Below the pieces are notes generated by a model, which worked only from the letters and a program-made list of their open reading frames with translations, was not told the DNA's origin and made no database searches. The position numbers and the translations under genes were made by a program. Positions 36,392 through 46,345 of a DNA stretch of 64,000 nt are shown piece by piece. Positions within the stretch are counted from its first letter, which is position 1. Each line of letters opens with the position of its first letter. Source of the DNA: Blastococcus sp. CT_GayMR19 (lineage in GTDB: Bacteria; Actinomycetota; Actinomycetes; Mycobacteriales; Geodermatophilaceae); the NCBI RefSeq assembly GCF_004570385.1, contig NZ_SPQL01000007.1:1-64000 (forward strand). Reading direction: 5' to 3'.

Positions 36392-37573
36392 TCAGTCGTG
36401 CGGCGAGGTCAGCGTCCGTGCGGCGCAGGCGTTGGCCAGCTGCTCGGCGGTGAGCGTCGGGTAGGTGCTGGCGCACCAGGACTTGACCTGGTCGCTGCTG
36501 GTGAAGCCCACGTCGACGAGGGTGATCCAGTACGCCTGGCCGTCCGCGGCCACGGAGCGCTTGCCGAAGTCGGTGCTGCGCAGGACGAGCACCGACGAGT
36601 CCGACACCGAGGCCACCGCCGCCCGGCTCTCGGCCAGGATGTCGACCGCGTAGAACGTGTGCGTCCCGTTGGCCGCGCTCTGCAGGGGGTCGGTGATGCC
36701 GACGCTCTTGCTGGCCACCTGCGCGACCCAGCGACCGTCGAGAACCAGCCGGGGCAGCGACTCGGTACGCAGCGTCTCGAGCTCGACCAGCGCCTGCTGT
36801 TCGGGAGTGACGGTCGGGCCGGCGGGGGTGGTCGTCGCGGAGCTCCTGGACGGCGTAGCGGAGGCGGAGGCGGACGCGTTGCCGTCCGCCTCCTGGGCCG
36901 CGTCGGCGTCGCCGGGCCCGGGCGCCGCCTCGGACAGCGGGGCACCGAACGCGACCGATGAGGCGTCGTCCTCGATGCCCTGCGGGCGCTGCAGGTACCA
37001 GGCGACACCGATGCCGGCGGCGACGAGGCACAGGACGACCGCCGCGATCAGCATCCGCCGGCCGCCGCTCCCGGCCGGTCCGCGGCGCGACGGCGCCGGG
37101 GGTGGCGGGACGGCCGGTCCCGGATAGCCGACCGGCATGGCCGCGGACGGATGCGTGGCCGCGGACGGTGGCGCGGCCGCGGACGGTGGCGTGGCAGACA
37201 ACCCCGTGGCCCAGGGGGCCGCATGCTTGGCCGGCTTCGCAGCCGGCGCAGGGGGCTGCATCGCGCCGTACGGGTGACCGGCGGGTGGTGCAGCGGGAGC
37301 CCCGCCGCCCGGCCGGCCACCGGAGAACGGTGCGTTGCCGCCGAGACCCGCCGGACCACCCTGCCAGCCGGCCTGCGCCGGCCAGACCGGCGGTGCGGCG
37401 CCCGCGGGTGGCCCGTGGGGCGGCAGGGCATGCCCCGCCGCCGCGGACCGGTCTGCCATCGCCGGCTCCGCGCCGCCGTTCGGACCACTCCCCCGGACGT
37501 CGTCCGTCATTCCGCCCCCGCCGTCCTGCGCCACGCTGCCCCCTGGTGCCGAGTGCCGGCGACGAGCAGCCAT
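36392..37573 (-). CDS. Proline-rich membrane-anchored protein
   Basis: This 393-residue protein has about 170 residues of Gly/Ala/Pro-rich cytoplasmic sequence, one helix (about 174-193, MLIAAVVLCLVAAGIGVAWY) and an extracytoplasmic part. That part comprises an Ala/Ser-rich linker and a compact domain of about 130 residues (from VTPEQQALVELETLRTE) with two cysteines near the end. No family was recognised. It is the last of a run of minus-strand membrane proteins (36392-42168). An internal ATG at 37510 is an alternative start; neither has a clear ribosome site. Confidence 0.65.
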   Translation of the reverse strand: MAARRRHSAPGGSVAQDGGGGMTDDVRGSGPNGGAEPAMADRSAAAGHALPPHGPPAGAAPPVWPAQAGWQGGPAGLGGNAPFSGGRPGGGAPAAPPAGHPYGAMQPPAPAAKPAKHAAPWATGLSATPPSAAAPPSAATHPSAAMPVGYPGPAVPPPPAPSRRGPAGSGGRRMLIAAVVLCLVAAGIGVAWYLQRPQGIEDDASSVAFGAPLSEAAPGPGDADAAQEADGNASASASATPSRSSATTTPAGPTVTPEQQALVELETLRTESLPRLVLDGRWVAQVASKSVGITDPLQSAANGTHTFYAVDILAESRAAVASVSDSSVLVLRSTDFGKRSVAADGQAYWITLVDVGFTSSDQVKSWCASTYPTLTAEQLANACAARTLTSPHD

Positions 37574-37680
37574 TGATACGTGCCGTTCCGGAACGCCGCG
37601 AGCCTAGGTGGCGCCACCCCGGTTGTGGAGCTTCCGCCGCCTCGCGCCGTGCACGGCGGGTCGCACCCGCCGTGCCGAAC

Positions 37681-39948
37681 TCATTGGGGGACGACGGTCA
37701 CGCGGAACGTGCCGGATTCACCGAAGTAGTCCTCCACGCTGAGTTCGTACATCTGGGCCGACGACTCGTAGTACGGGAAGACCGTGGCCGTCGAGTAGTA
37801 GTACCCGGGTGAGTCGCTGCTGACGGTCGACCCGTCCATGGTGAGCAGCTCCACGTACGGGTAGACGGATCCCTCGCCCTCGACCTCGATCGCCACCTCC
37901 TGACCGGCAGGGACGAACACCCGCATGGTGGAGGGCTGCGAGCCGGCGACCGTGCCGGTCACCGAGCTCCCCACCGTCAGCACGTCCGCGGGCAGCGTCT
38001 CGATGTCGACGTCCTGGTCAGCGGCGACGTTGAGGAAGTGGCGGCCGGTCTCGGCGGGCTCGAAGACCGAGGTCCAGACGGTCTCGCCGCTGGGCGTCAG
38101 GATCTCCACGAGGTCGTCGTTCCCGGTGCCGAACAGCACCACCTCGCCGGCCGTGGCGTCGAAGCTCAGCATCCGCGCACCACAGGCCCCTCCCCCTGCG
38201 GCGGGGACGGTCGACGGGACCGTCACCTCCTCGACGGAGGACAGCGTGGGGCTGATGCTGAACGACCCGGACTCCCCGCCGACCACCAGGACGCGGTAGC
38301 GACCGGCGTCCTCCGCGAGCACGGCCTGTGAACTGGTCGGTCGGCCGTCCGGCCCGTAGATCGACCATCCGGCGGAGTTGTCGACGCAGGGGGAGAACAC
38401 CTTCCCGGCCGGGACGTCCATCTCGTACAGGGCGTAGTCGTAGGGCTGCTCCACCGAACCGTCGAGCGTCTTGCCCTCCTCCAACTGCCCGTCGACCCCG
38501 CCGAACTGGGGCACGTGCAGGAGCGATGCCACGTCGTCGGCGTCGAGCCGCGCCACGAGGCGTCGCGTCTCGGCGACCACCGTCGCCATCGGGCTGAGGT
38601 ACCAGCGCCCGTCGACCTCCTGGGTGAGGAGCGTCAGGGAGGGGAACTCGGACGCGACCTCGGACCTGACTCCCGCATCGGTGAGTGCCTGATCGAGGCA
38701 GCCGCCCTCGGGGTCTCCGTTCTCGACGTAGCTGAGGCAGTTCCGGTCCAGCGTCCAGGTGATGAAGTCCCGGTTGCCGGCCAGGGAACCGTTCGCCGAA
38801 CGGATGGTCACCGGCACCCGGTCATCGACCTCGTCCCCCGCTGTGGCGTTCACGGCCTCGACCGTCAGCTGCGTCTCGGACTGCAGCTCCGCCAGCGCAC
38901 CGTCCTGGTGCAGCGACGAGACGATCGCGTCCCGGTAGTGGTAGAGAGCGGCGGCCTCGTCCGGGCTGAGCAGGTCGAGGAACCCGTCGACGTCGTACCT
39001 GGCGAGCGCCTGGGCCGCCTCCTCCACGGCCGCGGTCGCCGAGTCGGCACCGGTACCGGTGAGGTCGATCTCCTTCGAGAAGTCCGGAGCCGGCAGTCCC
39101 TGGTTCACCCGCCACAGCTCGAGCAGCGTGTACGTCGGGCTCACATACCACTTGCCGTCCCGCTCCACGGTCATCAGCCGCAGCGGCGCTCCCTCGGTGG
39201 CGTCCCGGGTCACCTCGACCAGGTCGGCCGAGCCCTCGGTCGCGCGCCGCACGTCGCCGTCGGCGATCCGCAGCGGCCCCTGCAGCTTGTCGGGGTCCAG
39301 CGCCCAGGAGACCGTTCCGCTGGTGATGGTCACCGACGCGACGTCCGGCCCCAGCTCCTCGGTCTGCACGGCGACGTCGTCGAGACGGAGATCGAAGCCG
39401 GCGAACGGGTTGTCCTTCGCGGCGACGCCGGTGCTCGTGGCCTTGGATTCGATGGTCTGGTAGAGGTCGACGATCGGGCCGACCTCGCCGGGGGGCAGCA
39501 GGCTGAGCGCGGTGACCGCGTCCTCGCCGTCCGCGGCGGCCGAGAGCTCGAGTACGGCGGCCGACGGCGAGTCGGCGCCGCCGTTGGGCCCGGTGAACTG
39601 GTCGTAGACGAAGTAGCCGACGACACCGAACACGCCGAACGCGGCCACGCCGCCGATGCCCGTCAGCAGACCCCGCCGGCTCTTCCGCGGACCGGCAGGA
39701 GACGCCGTCGGCCCGGCCGACCAGACCGGTGCGGTCCCGGCGTCGGCGAGCGGCGGCTGCTGCACGTACTGGGGTAGGGGCCCGGCGCCCTGCCGAACCG
39801 GCTCGGAGGTGGCGACGACGGGCGGCAGGGGCGCGCCGGCGGCAACCGGCGCCGCGACGGCGACCGGCACCCCGACCGGTGCGCCGCAGTTCTCGCAGAA
39901 CCGGGCACCCTCCGGGAGACGTGCTCCGCAACTGGGGCAGAACTTCAT
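37681..39948 (-). CDS. Zinc-ribbon membrane-anchored protein with external repeat domains
   Basis: This 755-residue protein begins with a zinc ribbon (MKFCPSCGARLPEGARFCEN; Cys4, 7, 18 and 21) and a Pro-rich linker, with a helix at about 93-115. About 640 residues lie outside: two similar NTF2-like/DUF4878-type modules (about 125-290 and 295-460) and C-terminal beta modules (about 480-755). The zinc-ribbon-plus-helix layout is common in actinobacterial proteins of unknown function. Its ATG overlaps the stop of the upstream gene by 4 bp. It may sense or bind something at the envelope; no enzyme motif was seen. Confidence 0.72.
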   Translation of the reverse strand: MKFCPSCGARLPEGARFCENCGAPVGVPVAVAAPVAAGAPLPPVVATSEPVRQGAGPLPQYVQQPPLADAGTAPVWSAGPTASPAGPRKSRRGLLTGIGGVAAFGVFGVVGYFVYDQFTGPNGGADSPSAAVLELSAAADGEDAVTALSLLPPGEVGPIVDLYQTIESKATSTGVAAKDNPFAGFDLRLDDVAVQTEELGPDVASVTITSGTVSWALDPDKLQGPLRIADGDVRRATEGSADLVEVTRDATEGAPLRLMTVERDGKWYVSPTYTLLELWRVNQGLPAPDFSKEIDLTGTGADSATAAVEEAAQALARYDVDGFLDLLSPDEAAALYHYRDAIVSSLHQDGALAELQSETQLTVEAVNATAGDEVDDRVPVTIRSANGSLAGNRDFITWTLDRNCLSYVENGDPEGGCLDQALTDAGVRSEVASEFPSLTLLTQEVDGRWYLSPMATVVAETRRLVARLDADDVASLLHVPQFGGVDGQLEEGKTLDGSVEQPYDYALYEMDVPAGKVFSPCVDNSAGWSIYGPDGRPTSSQAVLAEDAGRYRVLVVGGESGSFSISPTLSSVEEVTVPSTVPAAGGGACGARMLSFDATAGEVVLFGTGNDDLVEILTPSGETVWTSVFEPAETGRHFLNVAADQDVDIETLPADVLTVGSSVTGTVAGSQPSTMRVFVPAGQEVAIEVEGEGSVYPYVELLTMDGSTVSSDSPGYYYSTATVFPYYESSAQMYELSVEDYFGESGTFRVTVVPQ

Positions 39949-40403
39949 GACCGAACTCCTGAGGCTGCAGCGGCGTCGCGCCGTGTACGAGGGGACTTTC
40001 TGAAGGGGGCCGGAAGCGCCACCAGGGCGACACCACCGGCGAGGGCCAGGCCCGGGCCGAGCAGGGCGAAGTCCGGGCCGCCCCGGGGCACCGCGATGAG
40101 AACCGCGAGGACGACGAGGACGACCAGGACGAGAAGTGCTCCGAGGGCACGCAGGGCGAGAACGGCCCCCCGGCGGGGCAGCACGGCGGTCAGGACGAGC
40201 GCCGCCGCCGCGGACAGCGGCACCGCGAACCAGACGGAGGCCAGTGCGGTCAGCACCGGCTGGTGCACCACCTCGTCCAGGGCGAGTGCGAGAGAGGCCG
40301 TGTCCCAGCCGTTGCGGCCGACCGCGCCCGTGCTGCTCCAGGGCAGCACGGTCGCGATCAGTACCGCGGCGGCGGACAGCACACAGCCGAGCTGGCGCCG
40401 CAC
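39945..40403 (-). CDS. Small multi-helix membrane protein
   Basis: This 152-residue protein has about four hydrophobic helices and a basic C-terminus. It overlaps the zinc-ribbon gene at 37681 by 4 bp and starts 13 bp after the stop of the gene at 40417, so it belongs to the same operon. The GTG at 40403 is preferred; a GTG at 40451 would overlap the upstream gene by 35 bp and add an Arg/Ser-rich N-terminus. The function is unknown. Confidence 0.6.
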   Translation of the reverse strand: MRRQLGCVLSAAAVLIATVLPWSSTGAVGRNGWDTASLALALDEVVHQPVLTALASVWFAVPLSAAAALVLTAVLPRRGAVLALRALGALLVLVVLVVLAVLIAVPRGGPDFALLGPGLALAGGVALVALPAPFRKSPRTRRDAAAASGVRS

Positions 40404-40416
40404 CGACCGATGCCGG

Positions 40417-42168
40417 CTAGTAGACGGGCGGCGTCGGCTCGACCGCCGCACCGAACCGACGACGGACGCCTGCGACGAACCCGCCGGAGACCTTGGCTGC
40501 GACGACCGGAGCGAGCAGGCCGGTCAGCACACCCCAGATCGCGAGGACGAACGCCGCCATGAGGGGGTTGAACATGATCGATCCGTTGGCGGCGGTCGTG
40601 AACTCCGACGCCTCACCGTCGACGCCGATCCGGAGCAGCAGGGTGGCGACGAACGCGACGAGGGCGAGCGCCCCGGCGTACCGGAAGCCCTCCCGACGGG
40701 CGTCCTCGATCGTGTTCTGGCGCACCGCGAGGGCGGTGGCCACGAGTACCATCACTGCCAGGAGCAGCACGGGAGCGAGCCAGAACCATGCGCTGGTGTC
40801 GGTGAAGGTGAACAGGGTGATGCTCTCGGAGCCCTGCGGCGTGAACTGACCCAGCGGGGTGGCGGTCGTGGAGCCGTCCACGTTCATCGGCACACCCGCC
40901 GCCCACAGCACGCTGGCCAGGGCCCCGTTCCCGGCGCCCAGCACGGCACCCCCGAGCTGGGCGAGCTTGTTGTCCTCCTCGATGAGGCCGTAGATCAGCC
41001 CCGCCAGAACGGCGAGCACCCCGACCGAGAACACCGCCACGGCAGCGAACAGCGGGGCGAGCGCCTTGTCCCGGACCACGGCCCACCGGCCGGGCAGCAC
41101 GGTCGAGCGGTGGAGCAATGCGGTCAGGCCCAGCACCGCGACCGCGAACAGCAGCGCACCGATCACGGTGGAGACGACGCCGACACCGAGCCGCCCCACC
41201 AGCCCGATGACGTCGGTGGCCTCGGTCGAGTACCGGGTGAGGAGGGACAGCGGGAGGAAGAAGGCGGTGAACACCAGGGCCGTCCGCACACCGTGCAGCA
41301 CGACCTCCGTCGTGCTCGTCGGCCCGAGCTTCCGCACCTGCTTGGCGAACAGCCAGCCCAGGAGGCCCAGGCCCACCAGCGTGACGGTGAGCGGGAGCAG
41401 GCCCACGCTGAACGACGTCCCGAACGTCTCGGCGTCGGCCTCGGCGTACGCGTCTCCGCCGACGGCCAGGCACGCGCCGGCCAGGACGAGAGCCAGCGTC
41501 TCCCGGAAGCCGACGCCGCCCTCGGTCAGGAGGAGCATGCCGACCAGCGAGACGAGGAGCATCGCACCGACCGAGATCGCGGCGGTCCGGGCAGCACCGC
41601 CCCAGTCGCCGGTCAACAGTGCGTCGACGGCACTGCGACCGGGGGTTCCGGTCCGCGCGGGTCCGGCCGCGGGCGCTGCTCCCCACGGGGCGGAGGCCGG
41701 CTGGGCCGGCCCGGCCGGGTAGGACGCGGTGGCCGCCCACGGCTGCTGGGGCTGGCCGGCGTACTGCTGGTCCGCGTACGGCGACGGCTGGCCGGAGTAC
41801 GACCCCGGCTGGTTCGGGTACTGCGCCTGCTGACTCGGGTACTGCGCCTGCTCGCCGGGGTACGTCGGCTGAGCCGGGTACGCCGGCGGGACAGGCGGCT
41901 GCTGAGCGGAGTACGCCGGCGGGACAGGCGGCTGCTGGGCCGCGTAGATCGGCTGCGGTGGCGGCTGGTCGGCGCCGGCCGCGGTCGGGTACTGATCCCC
42001 GTCGTACTGCTGGGCCTGCGTCGTCCGGGCCTCGACGCTCCCCTGACCCGCGCCCGGCGCCGCCGGCTGTCCCACGGGAGGTCCGGCCACGGCTGCGCCG
42101 CAGTTGGCGCAGAAGCTGGCGCCGGGCACCCTCTCCGCACCGCAGCTGCTGCAGTAGGTCCCCGTCAT
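40417..42168 (-). CDS. Zinc-ribbon polytopic membrane protein
   Basis: This 583-residue protein has an N-terminal zinc ribbon (Cys6, 9, 20 and 23; YCSSCGAERVPGASFCANCG) and a long Pro/Gln/Tyr-rich cytoplasmic linker with repeats such as QQPPVPPAY (about 70-165). Eight to ten transmembrane helices lie between about 190 and 565. The function is unknown. It is first in a three-gene run with the genes at 39945 and 37681, two of which share the zinc-ribbon design, pointing to one membrane complex. Confidence 0.7.
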   Translation of the reverse strand: MTGTYCSSCGAERVPGASFCANCGAAVAGPPVGQPAAPGAGQGSVEARTTQAQQYDGDQYPTAAGADQPPPQPIYAAQQPPVPPAYSAQQPPVPPAYPAQPTYPGEQAQYPSQQAQYPNQPGSYSGQPSPYADQQYAGQPQQPWAATASYPAGPAQPASAPWGAAPAAGPARTGTPGRSAVDALLTGDWGGAARTAAISVGAMLLVSLVGMLLLTEGGVGFRETLALVLAGACLAVGGDAYAEADAETFGTSFSVGLLPLTVTLVGLGLLGWLFAKQVRKLGPTSTTEVVLHGVRTALVFTAFFLPLSLLTRYSTEATDVIGLVGRLGVGVVSTVIGALLFAVAVLGLTALLHRSTVLPGRWAVVRDKALAPLFAAVAVFSVGVLAVLAGLIYGLIEEDNKLAQLGGAVLGAGNGALASVLWAAGVPMNVDGSTTATPLGQFTPQGSESITLFTFTDTSAWFWLAPVLLLAVMVLVATALAVRQNTIEDARREGFRYAGALALVAFVATLLLRIGVDGEASEFTTAANGSIMFNPLMAAFVLAIWGVLTGLLAPVVAAKVSGGFVAGVRRRFGAAVEPTPPVY

Positions 42169-42527
42169 GCGTTCGTCCTCCTGGAACTGCCTGTTTGCGC
42201 CGATCGGCGCGACTGGCCGTCAGATTAGGGACTGCGTTTCGCGAACCCACGGCATTCGAGCCCGACGTGACCAGCAATTTCCCCCGGCCGACGTGATTCG
42301 CACCGTCAGCCCCTGCTGTCCCTCTCGCCGCACGGCCGATGCGCGTCCGCGGCGGCGGCCCCTGATGCAGTCGATCCCCACACCGGCTGCTCGGCCGGCC
42401 GAACACCTCGACGGCGGGCCCTTCCGCGACATTTCGGGAGCCCACCGGCTCGGTTCTCCACGATGAGCCCGCTGGTGATGCAGCATTCGGCTCCGCAGCG
42501 ATTCGATTCCGGACGAACGGATGTCAG
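42169..42527. other. Intergenic between divergent genes
   Basis: This 359-bp region is between the zinc-ribbon operon (leftwards) and the PASTA/vWA pair (rightwards). Both promoters are expected here. No convincing promoter boxes, hairpins or genes were identified. Confidence 0.35.
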
Positions 42528-43895
42528 GTGGACCCGCAGGACCGGCAGCCAGAGCAGCCCCAGCGACGCGCCTGGCCTCCGGCCGCGAACCCTCCCGTGC
42601 CTCCGGCCGCGAACCCTCCCGTGCCACCGCCGTCGGGCCCGCCCGGGAGCGAGGTGTTCCCGGGATCGTTCACAGCTTCCCCACCGCCCGCCGTGCCTGG
42701 GGTGCCTGTCGAAGGCACCCGACCGGCAGCGGCAGCCGGGACACCGGTACCCATACCAGGAGTTCCTCCCCGCCCGGAGGCCACCCAAGGGTGGGCGGCG
42801 CCGGTGGACGGCATCGGGCAGCCGGAGGCTCCGTACCCGCCGGACGGCGCGCTCCCGGCGGACGGCGCGCTCCCGGCGGACGGCGCGCCTCCGGCGGACG
42901 GCGAGGCGACCGCGCCTCCGGGCAAGCGACGACGGATCCCGTGGAAGCGGCTGGCGCTCATCGGGGTCGTGCTCATCACGCTCGGGGTGTTCTCGCTCGG
43001 GGTCGCCACCGGGTGGGCGCTGGGAAGTCGAAGTGCCGGCCCGAGCGGGGAGACGGTCACCGAGGTCATCGCCGCACCGACCGATGCCGCCGGGGGCGTT
43101 CCGGTGCTTCCCGACGTCCGTGGGCTGCTCCTGGTCGACGCGCAGCAGGCCGTGGTCGACGCCGGCCTGCCCGTCGACGTCGTCGAGACCGCCGACGCGC
43201 CCTCGGCGCTGGCCGCCGGCACGGTGCTGCGACAGGACCCCGTGGGCGGCACGACGAAGGTCTCGAAGGTCACGCTGTACGTCTCGGTGCCCGGTGCCGT
43301 GCCCGACCTCGTCGGCCAGACGGCGGACGACGCGCGCACCGCGCTGCTCCAGCTCGGTGCGGAGTTCCAGCAGGAGCAGGTGTTCGACCCCGCGGCCGCG
43401 GAGGGCACCGTGCTCGCGCTCGACCCGGCGCCGGGCAGCCCCCTGACCAGCATGATCACCGTGACCGTCGCGGGCCCGGCGGCCAGTATCTTCCTCGCCG
43501 ATCTCAACCCGGTCGAGGGCGGCTGCAGCAAGGACGACACGTCGATCAACGGCACGGACTTCCCGAACTCGTTGCTCTGCGGCGCCAGCTCGTACGAGAG
43601 CACGGCCGCCTATCTGGTCGACCGGGTGACCACGAGCCTGGACATGACCGTGGGGATCAGCGACGACAGCGACACCGACGTGTCGGTGCGCATGGTCGTG
43701 CTGGCCGACGGCCGGCCCGTGGCGTCCGTCGACGTCGGCTACGGGCAGTCCCGGGAGATCTCGGTGCCCACGAGCAACGTGCTCCGGGTCGAGATCCAGT
43801 ACTCCTCGACCGGCGAGGGCTCCGGACGCCTCGCACTCGGCAACGCGCGGGTGACCGGCAGCCCCGAAGGCATCAGCTCCCTGGACACGCAGTGA
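42528..43895 (+). CDS. Membrane protein with two PASTA domains and an NPCBM-like domain
   Basis: This 455-residue protein has a Pro/Ala-rich cytoplasmic region (1-130), a basic stop and helix at about 141-165, and two PASTA domains (about 192-254, VPVLPDVRGLLLVDAQQAVV; about 257-316, PDLVGQTADDARTALLQLG). An NPCBM-like beta-sandwich follows (about 318-444). PASTA modules usually bind peptidoglycan or muropeptides, and NPCBM modules glycans, but no kinase or transpeptidase domain is attached here. It overlaps by 4 bp with the vWA-SGNH gene, so the two are probably made in fixed ratio. The start codon is GTG at 42528 with a weak ribosome site. Confidence 0.75.
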   Translation: MDPQDRQPEQPQRRAWPPAANPPVPPAANPPVPPPSGPPGSEVFPGSFTASPPPAVPGVPVEGTRPAAAAGTPVPIPGVPPRPEATQGWAAPVDGIGQPEAPYPPDGALPADGALPADGAPPADGEATAPPGKRRRIPWKRLALIGVVLITLGVFSLGVATGWALGSRSAGPSGETVTEVIAAPTDAAGGVPVLPDVRGLLLVDAQQAVVDAGLPVDVVETADAPSALAAGTVLRQDPVGGTTKVSKVTLYVSVPGAVPDLVGQTADDARTALLQLGAEFQQEQVFDPAAAEGTVLALDPAPGSPLTSMITVTVAGPAASIFLADLNPVEGGCSKDDTSINGTDFPNSLLCGASSYESTAAYLVDRVTTSLDMTVGISDDSDTDVSVRMVVLADGRPVASVDVGYGQSREISVPTSNVLRVEIQYSSTGEGSGRLALGNARVTGSPEGISSLDTQ

Positions 43896-46339
43896 CGGTT
43901 CTCCGCCGCGCCGTCCTCGCCGCCGCGGCGCTGGTCATGGCGACCGGCGTGTTCGTCGTGCCCGTGTCGCCCACCGCCGCGGCGCCGAGCGACCCGATCC
44001 CGTTGGCGGCCTCGCACCCCGTGCTGCTGGTGGTCGACACCTCGGGGTCCATGGGGGACGACGACGTCGCCGGCGTCCAGAAGATCGAAGGCGCCAAGAC
44101 CGGACTGCTCCGCCTGCTCAACCGGCTGCCGCAGCAGACGGTCATGGGCCTGCGCCACTATCCCGCCGGCAGTGGAGGGTGCGACACCGGCGAGGAGGTG
44201 ATCGACGTCGCCAAGCGGGCGCCGGCCAGCATGAGCGCGGAGATCCGCACGCTGACCGCGAGCGGGGACACCCCGACCGCCGAGGCGCTGCAGGCCGCCG
44301 GGGAGGATCTGCTCAGGAACGGTTTCACGGAGGCGACGATCATCGTCGTCTCCGACGGCCAGAGCACCTGCGCCGACCCGTGCCCGGTGGCCCGCAAGCT
44401 CATCTCCAGCGGGCTCTCCGTGACCATCGACACGATCGGCTTCTCCCTCGCCGCCGACGACCCCGCCCACCAGGAGCTGACCTGCCTGTCGGACGCGACC
44501 GGCGGCACGTACACGCCGGCGGACAGCGCCGACTCGCTCGCTGACCGCCTCTCCCAGTTCGGCGAGGCGATCGTGTCCCTCGACGCGAAGGCCGCAGGCA
44601 CCTTCTACCCGGAGTCGCAGACCGAGCTGGAGGTCACCGCCACGGTGACCAACAGCAGCTCGCAGCTGGTGACGGACGTGCGCGTCGACCTGCGCTTCCT
44701 CCCGGGGGCCAGCGCGGGCGCCCCCGCGGTGGTGGCTCCCCTGCGGATCCTCGGCAACCTCGAGGCCGGCAAGAGACGGGAGGTCTCCTGGCGGGTGCCG
44801 ATGACCACCGCGAAGACCCAGGGCGAGCTGAAGTACACGGCCCGGGCGATCAGCTCCGGGGCCAGGCCGGTGGAGAAGGGCGGCACGGTGAAACTGCGTG
44901 CCGGCCTGTCCATCGACGACGCCGGCAAGCTGTTCCAGGACGCCGACCACGTCGTCGTGCTCGGTGACTCCTTCTCCTCCGGCGAAGGTGGCGGACGGTA
45001 CGAAGAAGCGATGGGGGCCTGCCACCGCAGCCCGAACACCTACGCGGTGCAGCTCTTCGGTCAGGCCCGGGTGACGAACCTGGCCTGCTCGGGGGCTGTC
45101 GTCAAAGATCATTCCGACCCCAATTACGGACGGGCTGAGGACGGCACATCACCACTGCGCAGCCAGCGCGCCCAACTGAAAGACGTCGATGACATCGACC
45201 TGGTCATGCTGACCATGGGTGGGAACGATGTGCATTTCGCGGACATCATCACGAACTGTGCCGCCGGTGTGGGCTGCGACGGCCTGCTGATCTGCACCGG
45301 AAGGCAGATACCGAGCCTGAAGGCTTCATGCGAGGCGGAAGCCTCCGCCAACCCGGTCTTCTGGGAATTCGCCCTGGGTGACCTCCGCACACAGCTCGTC
45401 GAGTACTACAAGACCGTTCTGGGGGAGACCGGCGCCGCCCCGGTGGTCGTGCTTCCGTACGTCAACGTCGTCCCGGTCGACGATCGCGGAGCCAACGCCT
45501 GCTTCTCGGGCCTTCCGGGGGTGTCCCGTCAGGAGCTGGAGCTGATCCGCTGGCTGCAGGGCGAGCTCAACCGGAAGATCGCTTCCGCGGTCGCCGAGGT
45601 GCGCGATTCAGGCACCGCCGACGCCGGCAGCCGTCTGCACTACGCGGCCGAGGTCGAGACGGCGGTGCTGCCCAACCACACCATTTGCGACACTCGGGAC
45701 CCCTGGGTCGTCCCGATCGGCGAAAAGCTGAACGGTCGCGAGAAGAACGAGCTGGTACACCCGACCGCGGCGGGATACCAGGCCATCGCCGGCGCCCTGC
45801 TGCGGTGGTCGTCGCGGGAGAACCCGCCGCCGCTGGACGACAGCGTGCCCATCCCGGCGTCGTACCTGAACACAGGCGTGAACGCGATCGGTGGCGCGGT
45901 CGACGGCGTCAAGGGCTGGATCGACGACCGCGTGGACGCCGTTCGGGAGATCGACCTGAGCGGACCGTTGCGGAACTTCACCGCGCCGGCCGGCCGGCCG
46001 ATCACTCTCTTCGGCAGCGGGTACGCGCCGGGTGTCCTGGTCACCGTCGGCATCGCCAGCACCATGCAGACACTCGGCAGTGCCTACGCCGACGAGAACG
46101 GCGAGGTGCGGCTCACGGTGACCGTGCCCGCAGAGCTGGGCGGCGACCACACGGTCTACGCCGCCGGTTTCGACCCCGACGGGAACTACCTGGTCCAGGG
46201 GCAGGCGCTCGAGGTGACCGACCCGCCGATCTGGGGTTCCCTCGGCGTGGGGCTGCTCGGCGCTCTCCTGATCCTGGGCGGCTGGCTGGTCGTCCGCGTG
46301 GCGTGGCGGCGCCGTCAGGCGGTGCCGGACGCGGCGTGA
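43892..46339 (+). CDS. Surface vWA - SGNH-hydrolase fusion protein
   Basis: This 815-residue protein has a signal segment (about 5-31). A von Willebrand A domain (about 42-225) carries the metal-binding DTSGSMG at 49-55, with further motif residues near TASGDTP and VVSDGQS. A beta-rich linker (about 235-335) leads to an SGNH/GDSL hydrolase domain (about 350-640). Ser360 lies in VLGDSFSSGEG, with LTMGGND (440-446) and His623 in VHPTAAGY. A C-terminal Ig-like module (about 690-775) and a membrane helix (about 781-803) end in basic residues. SGNH enzymes hydrolyse esters such as acetyl groups on polysaccharides; vWA domains bind proteins through a metal. The GTG start overlaps the PASTA gene stop. 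Confidence 0.82.
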   Translation: MTVLRRAVLAAAALVMATGVFVVPVSPTAAAPSDPIPLAASHPVLLVVDTSGSMGDDDVAGVQKIEGAKTGLLRLLNRLPQQTVMGLRHYPAGSGGCDTGEEVIDVAKRAPASMSAEIRTLTASGDTPTAEALQAAGEDLLRNGFTEATIIVVSDGQSTCADPCPVARKLISSGLSVTIDTIGFSLAADDPAHQELTCLSDATGGTYTPADSADSLADRLSQFGEAIVSLDAKAAGTFYPESQTELEVTATVTNSSSQLVTDVRVDLRFLPGASAGAPAVVAPLRILGNLEAGKRREVSWRVPMTTAKTQGELKYTARAISSGARPVEKGGTVKLRAGLSIDDAGKLFQDADHVVVLGDSFSSGEGGGRYEEAMGACHRSPNTYAVQLFGQARVTNLACSGAVVKDHSDPNYGRAEDGTSPLRSQRAQLKDVDDIDLVMLTMGGNDVHFADIITNCAAGVGCDGLLICTGRQIPSLKASCEAEASANPVFWEFALGDLRTQLVEYYKTVLGETGAAPVVVLPYVNVVPVDDRGANACFSGLPGVSRQELELIRWLQGELNRKIASAVAEVRDSGTADAGSRLHYAAEVETAVLPNHTICDTRDPWVVPIGEKLNGREKNELVHPTAAGYQAIAGALLRWSSRENPPPLDDSVPIPASYLNTGVNAIGGAVDGVKGWIDDRVDAVREIDLSGPLRNFTAPAGRPITLFGSGYAPGVLVTVGIASTMQTLGSAYADENGEVRLTVTVPAELGGDHTVYAAGFDPDGNYLVQGQALEVTDPPIWGSLGVGLLGALLILGGWLVVRVAWRRRQAVPDAA

Positions 46340-46345
46340 TGCTGC

